The notes beneath the pieces were generated by a model that worked only from the letters and a program-made list of their open reading frames with translations, did not search any database and had not been told where the DNA came from. From NCBI GenBank assembly GCA_032718475.1, contig JAUCBJ010005127.1:1-38263 (forward strand): a DNA stretch of 38,263 nt. The letters run 5' to 3'. Positions 9,641-19,160 of this stretch are shown here, piece by piece. The DNA comes from Nemertoderma westbladi. Lineage: Eukaryota; Xenacoelomorpha; Nemertodermatida; Nemertodermatidae. The position numbers and the translations under genes were made by a program. Each line of letters begins with the position of its first letter. Position 1 is the stretch's first letter.

Positions 9641-12480
9641 CGATACGGGACAAAACAAGAAGAGAAAAGAAAGAGAAGAGAAGAGAAAAGTTGGTCAGAG
9701 GATCCATGACAGTGACAGACCCGTTGTTCCGTAGGAAATTAACTCCACGACCTGTTTCCACTTTCAGTCGGTGAGCCACTCGCGGTTTATTATATTTTGC
9801 CCTTATCTCCTTCCTTCATCAAAGTAGTAATATCAGAACTTTCAGGAGATGAGCAACCTCAGAAGAAGAGACACGTATTATTTCTCCCTCCGGTTTTCTG
9901 CAGGTGCTCTTCATCTTCAACCTCTTTACAGTATGTACATAATCGCCATTCACTGGGGGGTTGCTGATCTATTCCATCTCCTGACCTTCACCCTAAGACA
10001 GGGGTGAGAGGAGAGTCGTAGTCTGTGTTTGTTCACAGACTATCAATGATGGTTTCATCTTGAAATAGATATATCCCTCGTGTTTGAAATCTGGAAGAAT
10101 TGTTACTTGATAGAAGTTAGGTTTTCTGGTTTTTTAAGGTTGATGTTTGACAATATATTGAGTTCAATTCATTCAATTCCTTGCAAGTGTTTCTCATATA
10201 TCAATCAACTGCTCGTATCAACAGTGCTAAATTTGGGTAATAGTTTCCCTAATTTCCTTTTAGTTGCAAAGATGAAGGTACTTCGGGGTAGTTTTCCTCA
10301 CCCCCAAGTGGCTGTTAAATAACCTGCATACACATAACCTCCATTTTTTAAGCTCAATATGAGCCTCGGCTCTGCATCATATGGTATTGAGGCGAATAGC
10401 GTTGAGTCTGCCACTATCTTTTTTACGAAAAAGCCACAATGTCTGTTAAAGCCAGGATGTTCCAATACTAAGAGATCGTGAACAGACTTGATTCCTCATG
10501 CACCATCAGGTGACTGGTAAGCGTTAATCGGCGTAATTGCAGGGTAGAACGGGGTTTTTGAAATGTGGTACCACCATAATTTTAGAGCATCCCATTGCAT
10601 TGCTTATTTATATGTGTTGCGTATCCAACATTGAGCACACTGTGTAACATTCTTCGGCCAGACGGTGAGAGTGCAGCTTGATTGATCAAAATGATAAATC
10701 GATGCCAGCCAAGCCGATATCCCATTGGTTCAATCGCACAGGTTATGGTGTAGTGATTGAAGAATGGATTGAAAGTATCTACGCTGCTCTTACTGGACTG
10801 CCCTTCCAGTACCTTGTAATTATAGTTACTTTTAACCAATGATTGCCCTCTTCGATGCTGCTCTTTTAAGAATGACAAAAGATTTTTAACATAAAATAAG
10901 TAAATTCTTCTTTAATAGCTTTATGAATTTTTCGCGCAGGATTATTAATAAAATATTTCGAACTTGTATTATTTGACCAGAAATCGAGTGAAAACTTGGA
11001 CAAACCAAGTCATTTTTTTTTATCTTGCAAGTCGTATAATGCGCTTATAATGCGAATAATAACTATTTATTTACTATTTTTTTTATTTGTTCCACTCTTT
11101 AATCCGCATTTCCGAGGAATAGTTAAAGTATATTTTTTTTCGAGACCAAGGAAAAATATGCTAGCTATTTCTCTCTATTGTATACAAATGCGAACACTTC
11201 TTTAGCGTCCGCACTTTTGCACACAAAAAATGAGATATTTTAAAGAAATTATATTATTCTCTGTTACTCTGTTTAAGTAGTTACTTGCTATAACTATTAC
11301 AGTAATGTAGTACAATGAATATAGTCGCTGTTCTTTTCTTTATAAAATCATAGATAAATTGATAAATCAATATTATGTAAAAACAACAATACACCAACGT
11401 CTGGTGGTTTTTCATTTTTTTTCCATTATCATTCTTTTTATCACGGACCATGATTATGTTTGTTCGAGGTAGAAGTATTATTCGTTTGGTGGTATGTAGC
11501 ACCTGGTCTTTCTTTGTCCGGTCTATTATCTACCATCAGGTAAGACACTTATAGGAGTCTATCCAATCAGCTCCATTGTAACCTGTATCTTAATTCATGT
11601 AGGCCTAACTGGGACAAGGCCCGCGATATCCCTCTCTCTGTGAGATAAATTGTGGAACCATTGTTCCTGTATAATACTTCATTAGTTCTGATACAACACT
11701 TTTTTTCATTTATTTATTGTCATTAATTTCAACCTTAAAACTACAAATTATTATACAATTAATATTTGGTACATAAAAAAATTAGATAAGTATCGCCTTC
11801 CAGGCAATCGCATGGCGGCGAGTAGAGCCCAGTTTGGAGTCCAGGATGAAATTAGAAAGGCAAGGGGATTGTGTATAACATGGAAGGGAAGGGGGGGGGG
11901 GGGGGGGCGGGCGAACAGATACAGAGGGGAGTTTGTAAAGGTAAGTGGGGGGGGGGGGGGGGGGGGGGGGGGAGGGGGTTACACGAAAAAAAAAATTTTG
12001 TTATGGATTTGATTGGAGATTTGTAATCTGACTGCTTATAAAAAAAAGAGGAAAGATAAAAATAATAATAGTGTTTATAATAGTAATATGGTGAATGCTG
12101 GCTCGGGAAAGGCAAAAAGTATTCGTCTCTCTAGTAGTGTGAAGTTTAGTTAGTTTTCTGAGTAATATCTGTTTGCATCAGGCCTCTCTGCATCAGGCCT
12201 CAGTAGTTAAGTTCAGTAGAAAACAGGCATCAGAAGTTAAAACATTCATTATCAGATAGTAATGGCCTACTCCCTTCCTTTAACCGCACTGTGATCACGT
12301 CATGTTTGAGAGGTCAATTAAATTCTGTCCTGCAATGCAACCTCCAGCTCCACCCACCCTGTGTACGGTACATTGTTTCAAAATCGACGTTTGCGAACTT
12401 TGTTCCAATGTGATAATAAAGATGGGGTGATGTGATGGTAACACCCCCTACTGACACAAGAAGTAGAGGAAATCCATCAA
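9641..12480. other. Non-coding accessory DNA
   Basis: No gene supported. A purine-rich GAAAA/GAGAA stretch lies at about 9655-9690. The minus-strand open frame at 10582-10878 (98 codons) has no domain I recognise. G runs of 17 and 26 lie at 11891-11907 and 11947-11972 and create spurious glycine- or proline-rich frames. Short repeats of gcatcaggcctc occur near 12175-12205. Confidence 0.45.
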
Positions 12481-12800
12481 TGTACCTTACTGATCTAGAC
12501 TTTGCAGATAACTTAGGGGTAGTTTAAGAATCACTAGAGGGATTCCAAAGGCACATCTGCATTGGAGCAGGTTGTTTCTAGTGGTGGTCTTTTTATACAC
12601 TCCAAGAAGACCAAAACTATGACAGTGAAATGTCAGGGATGGCTTGCTTGAGTATGTGGATGGCTTGTGTTACTTGGGATCATGGATACGGAAGTCAGGA
12701 CCTTCGGATACGTAAGGGGAAGGCATAGGCAGCATTGAATAGTCTGTCCAGGATTTGGAAATTCCATACGATAAAACGCAATCTCACGGTTTCTATTATT
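12481..12800 (+). pseudogene. LINE reverse-transcriptase fragment
   Basis: Broken reading of a non-LTR retrotransposon reverse transcriptase. The first frame gives YLTDLDFADN, a degenerate form of the Y/F-x-D-D active-site box, where the second Asp is Asn. A shifted frame then gives HSKKTKTMTVKC, and further along RKGKA and ALNSLSRIWKFHTIKRN, the usual thumb-side segment after the catalytic core. Stops and frameshifts interrupt it. The 3' part resembles 19060-19160. It may belong to the same family as the fragments at 30670 and 33050, but those cover other parts of the protein. Confidence 0.75.
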
Positions 12801-13540
12801 TAGGGCAATTCATTTAGTGGCTTTTATATGGAAGTCCATGATTGGCTTTAAATGCAGAGGATTCCCAATCTCTAAATGGTACTTACACAACAAGAACGCT
12901 CGACCGGGTTCATTGTGTCAAGTACAATGAATAATACATCTCCAATCAGACAAAATTGGAGGTGTTTCATTAGACTCCCCTGGCTGTATTGATACTTGAT
13001 TTGAGACTTACCTGCCACTATGAAATACTTCGCCATTGGATAAAATAAATCCACATATTATTCATTATTCCTCATTAGTAATTTCTCTAAACACATCATC
13101 TTTTGTTATGAAAGCAGTATATAATCTGCGATTTTTCTTCCATAAACCATAAATCAAATTAATGGCCTACTAATTTAGTAGGCAATGGCCTACTGTGGTG
13201 AATTTAGAAGAAGGCAATGATACAACGGTTGTTCACATATGGGTTGAAAATGCAGCACGACTCTTCTGCCTTCATTCATTCACTGTTAAATTTCTGTTGA
13301 TAATTTTTCCAGATTTTTCTCAGTGATGTGAAGTCCAATAAACATTTCAAGTCGACTTACTTTTGAGACGTCTGCGACAAATTCAACAACATATTTCTTA
13401 TATGTATTTATATCAGCAGAAAACGATTGATTATTAATATTTTGAAATATTTGTTATGTTAATTATGCTGATAGTGCCTATCCCCAATGTACAGCGGGCC
13501 AGTATGTATTCCTTGTAAATTTTGACATGTTATGCCTGAT
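12801..13540. other. Non-coding, no feature seen
   Basis: AT-rich sequence. The words ggcctactaatttagtaggc at about 13162-13181 form a small perfect-ended hairpin. Nothing else is recognisable. Confidence 0.4.
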
Positions 13541-13670
13541 AATATCGACTTAATATTATTAATATTGACTTAATATTAACTTAATATTGACTTCATATTA
13601 ACTTAATATTGACTTCATATTAACTTAATATTGACTTCATATTAACTTAATATTGACTTCATATTAACTT
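13541..13670 (+). repeat. Tandem repeat, 22-bp unit
   Basis: About five copies of aatattgacttcatattaac plus tt. The first copies are shorter variants without the 'cttca' part. Very AT-rich. The flanks share short taatatt words with the unit. Confidence 0.85.
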
Positions 13671-14843
13671 CTGAAATATTCAGCTTTGGCTAATTATCGG
13701 TTTCCATATAATTTGCTACAGGTGATTGACTACATGTAATATTGATTCATTCTTTTAATAAAATCAATTTAATTTATATAAGTAAAATTGCGAAAATTGC
13801 ACTGCATCTCCAGCTATATTTTAAAATTATCTTTATATTAATACTTATAACAGCAGTTGCTGAGTTAATAAAATAAGAAATGAACAAATATGTATTTTTA
13901 TACAGTGGCATCAATATGGTCTGAGATGAGTCAGTTAGTATTGATATGTAGTGACTATTGATATGAAAATAAAAATAAAGTAATAGGACGCATTTTAAAC
14001 AACCATGTTAAGCGAGATCCGGTCACTTTAATTAATATAATTTTGGGTTAAGAACGAAATATATTTTTGACAGACCAATATCAAGCAAGAAATATATTTT
14101 GTTCAACTCAAAATTATTTTGATGTGATATATATATTTATCATTAATAAGTACCAAGTAATTATTATATATACCTCCAGTGTCACTCATAAATATCATAA
14201 ATTTTATTTAAGAAATATAAACTGGAGTTATTCCAGTTCTTCGCGCTACCGTTCGCTCTATCTGAATGCTGCAGATTAATCTTCAGGCAAGTTTGTGAGA
14301 AATCAATTGATTGGTTTTCGAATTGAACAAAATTGATGAAGTATTTGTAAATAATGATCCAATAGTGACAAATAGCGTGGTGAATAATGCGCGTTTACTC
14401 CCCAGAGAGAGTGAACTTGGAGTGGGGAGATTAGAATGCAGGCGCGTCGGATAGGAATTGAACTATCGAACTTCTGCAAATATTATTAATTAATTATCAT
14501 TTCTACCATATGAACTGCTATTGTGTGCGAGGTACTGGTGTGGTAGTGTTTGTTTGTGGTGTTTGTTGGCTCAAACTAATTCAGACTTGTTTTTGTTGTT
14601 GGGAGAAGTGGTGCTTTTTCGAGTTGGCAGTTATATTTCGCTCAATCTTAATAATATATATATATGGTTAAATATAAAATTCAATCGTTTAATGACTTTT
14701 AAAGCAAAGAAAACAGAAAATAGGGTAAATTATTGTTTAATTTAGTTTAATTTTAGTTTAAGCTGATGGGTTGTGAATAATTATTACTTAATAATTATTA
14801 AGTAATTTAAACAGGACTTAGGATGATTACTGTTTAAATTAAT
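13671..14843. other. Non-coding, with hairpin and third CTGAAGA motif
   Basis: No gene supported. At 14220-14238 aactgga-gttat-tccagtt is a perfect 7-bp hairpin. It is followed (plus strand) by sequence that on the minus strand reads cctgaagattaatctgcagc...gcgaag, a looser version of the CTGAAGA...GAA motifs at 2037 and 6211. At about 14445-14465 the minus strand carries agttcaattcc, a B-box-like word. An open frame at 14521-14745 shows no known domain. Confidence 0.4.
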
Positions 14844-15142
14844 AAATGAATTGGAGTTGAGCTATTAATGCAACTGTAATTAAAGATGTAATATTATGGT
14901 TTTGTTTAGAAATTGAATAAATGAGAAAGCGCGTCACCGGGGGTTGAACCAGCGCTATACGTACGTTTCAGCCTATCAGGCCTCATCAGTAACGCTAACC
15001 AGTTCATAGTGAATGTCAGGGACAAGTGGCTGAACTGGTTAGCGCTACTGATGGGGCCTGAAACGTACGTATAGTGCTGGTTCAACCCCCGGTGACGTGC
15101 TTTCTCATTTTTTCCGCTTCTTAAGAAACCCATAATATTACA
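14844..15142 (+). mobile_element. SINE-like palindromic element, copy 2
   Basis: A 299-bp element flanked by a perfect 13-bp direct repeat, tgtttaaattaat (14831-14843 and 15143-15155). The left arm gcgcgtcaccgggggttgaa continues into cgctatacgtacgtttcag and is mirrored in the right arm (ctgaaacgtacgtatagtgc, then ggttcaacccccggtgacgt). Each arm, read outward, has an A-box-like stretch (tggctgaactgg in the right arm, the complement of aaccagttc in the left) and a B-box-like ggttcaacccc. It is thus two tRNA-like halves head to head. It shares ends with copy 1 (aatgaattggagttgagct at the left, ataatattaca at the right). It sits 210 bp upstream of the receptor start codon. Confidence 0.75.
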
Positions 15143-15155
15143 TGTTTAAATTAAT

Positions 15156-15364
15156 TAATAATTTATATGGTTTTCTTGCCATGTAAATTTATACGATGTA
15201 CACATGTTTAATACGAATAAATTTTTTAAAAATTAAATTTAAAAATGAATTATTTCATTTTTAATTTAATTTAATTCAAATAAATTTTAAAAGATAATTT
15301 TCATTCGATTAGATTAGATTATCTTATAGAAATGATGTAGTTAATGCATAAATTGTAATAAACT
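15156..15364 (+). promoter_or_regulatory. Presumed 5' region of the receptor gene
   Basis: About 210 bp of very AT-rich DNA between the SINE-like element and the receptor start codon. It contains an inverted AT-rich segment (aaaaattaaatttaaaaatg, then atttttaatttaatttaat). No convincing TATA box or initiator can be singled out in such AT-rich sequence. An in-frame stop (15359-15361) lies directly before the ATG, so the coding region cannot extend further left without a splice. Confidence 0.3.
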
Positions 15365-17880
15365 ATGGTTTTACTGATGAATATTATAATATTATATTTA
15401 TTTGTTTATAATATATTGTTAGTGGATGGGAACCAATTAAGTGGGGACAAATACAACACAACAATTGGTTATTTGTTGGCGTATAGTGGAAATTTTGGTG
15501 ATGGGATGCATATTTGTGGAACAGCTCAAACAGCTATTCGCGACATACAAGCGAATTTCTCCAATCTGAACATCACCTTGGAATTGTACAACACGAATGG
15601 GACTGAGTTGGGTGGAATTCGTGGTTTTCACAAAATGTGGCGTTCTGGAGCTCAAGCGATCTTAGGTCCGGACAGTGGTGGCTGTTCTATTCCAGCCCGA
15701 ATGGCAGCTGCTGAAAATATCCCAATTCTTAGTTATAACTGCGAGGAGACGGTTGTTTCTAACAAGAAACTTTACCCAACATTCGCGCGGACAGCTCCAG
15801 AGGACACCCACTTTGCCGAATCTTTAATGGCAGTCCTGATAAACTTCAATTGGACCAATGTCTCTGTTATCTACCCATTAAACAGCGAACGTGATGTGAG
15901 CATTTATAATGAGTTTAAATCACGCATTGAAAATCAAGGATTTACTATTGCATTTACAGAAACTTATAAAACACCATGGTCTGATAAAATTTTTATAAAA
16001 TTTAAAATGGTTGATGCACCAGATAACCCATTTAAAAAATTTGTAAACCGAACTTACTTAGACACCCGTATCTATATTGTTATTGGGCGTTATTTCGAAG
16101 CTTATCATATGACTAAAGCTTTATATGACATGGGACTCCTTGCTACAGCTAATTATATGGTAGTTAATGTTGATAGCGAGGTTGCATGGGCTCATTACTA
16201 CTCACCCACACGGTATCTTGTGTCTAGAACAGCTATAGCAGGCCAAAACCCAAATACTCAAGAAATTGCCCAAGGAAGGAATCTGCTAATTATATTTCAG
16301 AAACTCGGTAAAACTGATCAATGGAAAGAACTGGCTAATAAATCGCAAGAAAATCTTTGTGACTTCCAGCAACAATTCCCAAGTTTCAATGAAACTCGTA
16401 TGCTCCCTATAGCTGCAGTTAACCTCTATGACGTGCTAATGCTGTATGCCATTGCTCTAAATGAAACTGTTTCGAAATTTGGATCTGAGAGTAAGTCAAA
16501 TGGTACTTTAATCATGGAGTCTATACTTGGGCATACTTTTCCCGGAATAACAGGGATTGATGTTAATATTGACAACAATGGAAATATGGGTGTCCAATTG
16601 AATCTCCTTTCACTTCTACCATACAATAATTCAGTGGCTATGCTCCCAGTTGCTGATTTTGTTTCACCTGCAAATGAACAGACTTCCAAGTTGGAACTGA
16701 GATTCAAATTAGAACATTCTATAAATTGGCTAAATGGGTCAGCTCCACGAGATAGACCATTGTGTGGTTTCCATGGAGAACTATGTATATCAGCTACGAT
16801 GTCGAGCAGTACATTTAACCTGATTGTGATACTGGTAAGTGTCATTACTTTACTCATTGTTATGGCTTTTACCTTTGTTTACAAACATTATGCCACAGAA
16901 CGACGCATTTCAAAGCTTTTATGGAAAATCAATTCTCAAGAAATTGTGCGCGACATACCTTTATGGAATATTGGAAACAGTTGGAATGATGATGCACTAC
17001 CCCAAAGTAAACGTGTGGCTCATAGATCTGGAAGTTTTGCATCAATTCACAGTGCCATATCAAATGCTAGTAGTCTATTCAATCAGCAGATATTCTGCGA
17101 AATTGGTCATTATAAAGGCAGTGTGGTCGCTATAAAAACAGTGCACAAAAAAACAGTTGATCTCAACAGAACCATTTGTAAGGAACTAATGACAATGAAA
17201 AATCTGAAACATGACAACATATGTCCATTTGTTGGGGCCACAGTGTGCCCACCATTAATCATAACTGAATATGCTTCGAGAGGAAGTCTTCAGGATATTC
17301 TCGGGAACCCAGATATTTCATTGGACAACATGTTTGTTGCCTCATTGATTGGTGATCTTATACGAGGAATGATGTACATTCATGCTTCCCCTATTAAGTT
17401 CCATGGAAATTTAAAGTCTTCAAATTGTGTGGTGAATAACCGATGGGTCTTATTAGTGACGGACTTCTGTTTCAGCAATTTTCGTCATGGTGAAGAAACT
17501 GACATTGAAGGTGATCATGCATTTTACGCCAGACTATTTTGGACAGCACCTGAGATACTTAGAAGCTGTGGTCATATTTCTGATGTCGATGGTGAGATGC
17601 AATGGATTAGCAACAATTCTAAGGTGCTTCTTGGTTCCCCAAAAGCTGATGTCTATGCGTTTGGTGTCATTCTAGTTGAAATAAATACAAGCAGTGGTCC
17701 TTTCTGTGATGCAAATCTGTCACCTTCTAAAATTATAGCTAGAGTTGCAGCCAGCTATCAAGGTGATGCCCCCTTTAGGCCGACTATAAAGAAGGATAAT
17801 GTAGAACCTTGTATTGTGCCCACTGTTGAAGAATGCCTGCATGAAAACCCAGAATTAAGACCGGATTTTAGGACAATAAG
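15365..17880 (+). CDS. Receptor guanylyl cyclase, exon 1 (ligand-binding, TM and kinase-homology domains)
   Basis: Encodes residues 1-838 plus two bases of codon 839 of a membrane receptor guanylyl cyclase, which makes cGMP on binding a peptide or other ligand. Residues 1-22 are a signal peptide. Residues about 30-440 are an ANF-receptor (type I periplasmic-binding) domain, with GPDSGGCSIPARMAAAENIP, SYNC and about a dozen N-glycosylation sequons. The transmembrane helix is about 486-506 (LIVILVSVITLLIVMAFTFV). Residues about 560-838 are a kinase-homology domain: VAIK lysine at about 591, HGNLKSSNC at 680-688 where active kinases have HRDxxxxN, DFC for DFG at 700-702, WTAPE, and ADVYAFGVIL. 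It is therefore a pseudokinase, as is normal for this family. The start has A at -3 and G at +4, with an in-frame stop just upstream. A second Met follows at codon 5. The exon ends at a consensus donor (AAG/GTTAGT, phase 2). Unspliced, the frame runs 16 more codons to a stop at 17929. The absence of introns over 2.5 kb is unusual for the family in vertebrates. Confidence 0.93.
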
Positions 17881-17929
17881 GTTAGTAGTTTATGGAAATG
17901 TTTCTTTGTCAAAGTTAAAGGTTATATAG

Positions 17930-17935
17930 AATAAA
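17930..17935 (+). terminator. Possible intronic polyadenylation signal
   Basis: AATAAA begins immediately after the in-frame TAG that ends the read-through of exon 1. Another AATAAA lies at 18026-18031. If used, they would end a transcript that encodes the receptor with its kinase-homology domain but no cyclase. In AT-rich DNA such hexamers are common by chance, so this is only a candidate. Confidence 0.3.
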
Positions 17936-18169
17936 TTAATTAGGTTATTACAAAACATTGGAAAAGTGACAAACATATTCTCACATTCCAGCTATTAGAA
18001 ATTCTTCTACACTGTTTTCCCCAGCAATAAATTAAAATTTGTTATCTACACCCCACACTGCACACCACTTCTGTTTACCTTCTGCAAATCTAATTTACTT
18101 AATTTAAAATCATACCATGATATGTCTATATTTTCACATAATCTCCATTCAGCAAGTGTGTTTGGTCAT

Positions 18170-18398
18170 GGGGGTAAATGCTACATACGCCTACACTTAC
18201 ACCTACACCTACTTGTAGGCAGGTTAGTAAAAAAGCAGGTTACAGAGGCGGGTTGAAAGAAACCAAAACAATAAACGAGGGATAGGAAACATAATTTAAT
18301 TGGGAATCAACAGTTTGAGGATCAACAGTCAGATGTATTGGCTTATAGGCAGGTCGGTACATACGGCGTGTGTAGGTGTAGGCGTAACATTTACACCC
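18170..18398. mobile_element. MITE, 229 bp, with 9-bp target duplication
   Basis: The element is bounded by tttggtcat at 18161-18169 and 18399-18407. Its ends are inverted repeats of about 30 bp with a small gap: left gggggtaaatgctac then acgcctacac, right (complement) gggtgtaaatgtt then acgcctacac. The inside has no open frame. A 9-bp duplication (8 if one base is chance) fits hAT or Mutator-like superfamilies. The superfamily is not settled. Confidence 0.8.
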
Positions 18399-18407
18399 TT
18401 TGGTCAT

Positions 18408-19059
18408 CACATTATGAAAGCGATTGGGATTCCTTGAATAGTAATTCCCTTGATTGATCTTCCTGTTATTCTATCAGATCATATGTAAGATTAATGTAAT
18501 ATAGACGATGTATGTATGTATGTTTTTGAGTAAAAGGGTGCTGTGGAAAAGCTACAGCCAGCATAATTAAATTGCTCAAACATCATAAACTAATCCGAAT
18601 GATACAACAAAATATTTCACAAATTAGTTACATGAATAAAACAATAACATAAGTGAATCGATATCATCAGAGTCAGATAGGATATGCTACTGCTAAGGTG
18701 AGTTAGGTCCAGGAGGAGGCTTAAGAGTCACGTCCTGTATAGCCGGAAGTGTGGCTTGTTCTGCCTTACTTACCTACCTACAGTTGGATTATCTTATCGC
18801 ATACAGAGTAGGTGGAGCTGTTTCTGAAGTTACCTGCCTTAACCAACATGTTATGCAAATGGATTTTATTATTACCATAAGTGATGGTATGCAATGCACA
18901 TTTACTCTTGTCCACACATGCTGCTGTCCACACATGCTGCTGTCCACACATTAATTATTATGATGAAAAGTAACAAATGTTTTGTTTTTTATTAATTTTC
19001 AAGCAGCACATTGTGGACCATGCTATTCATTTATATTTCATGGACATTTTATGTTATCT
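18408..19059. other. Intron 1 sequence, small direct repeat only
   Basis: Non-coding intron. At about 18910-18951 the word cacatgctgctgtc is repeated in tandem. A short open frame over it is not convincing. Confidence 0.45.
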
Positions 19060-19160
19060 AAGAAGGGAAAGTCCAGGCACAAATTTGTTAGGATTTGGAA
19101 GTTCCATATAATACAATGGGATCACAATTTATAGCAGCAGTACTCTTATGTGAGTCGATA
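19060..19160 (+). pseudogene. Small LINE reverse-transcriptase scrap
   Basis: Reads RIWKFHIIQWDHNL and then AAVLLCESI in broken frames. It is alignable at DNA level to the 3' part of 12481-12800 (shared aggatttgga, then ttccata). It is a remnant of the thumb region of a non-LTR reverse transcriptase inside receptor intron 1. Confidence 0.55.

Noticed and set aside
10582-10878. 98-codon minus-strand frame
   Set aside because: No known domain or neighbouring element remains; length is within chance.
11812-12115. Overlapping glycine- and proline-rich frames on both strands
   Set aside because: Products of G runs at 11891 and 11947.
14906-15133. tRNA gene on the strength of A- and B-box-like words
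   Set aside because: No cloverleaf with acceptor and anticodon stems can be drawn; the words lie in a dispersed repeat.
16426-16857. 143-codon minus-strand frame inside receptor exon 1
   Set aside because: Shadow of the plus-strand receptor coding sequence.
15365-17929. An independent 854-residue receptor lacking a cyclase
   Set aside because: As the main product this is unlikely: the last 16 residues lie beyond a consensus donor, and exons 2-4 continue in phase. Kept only as a possible short isoform.
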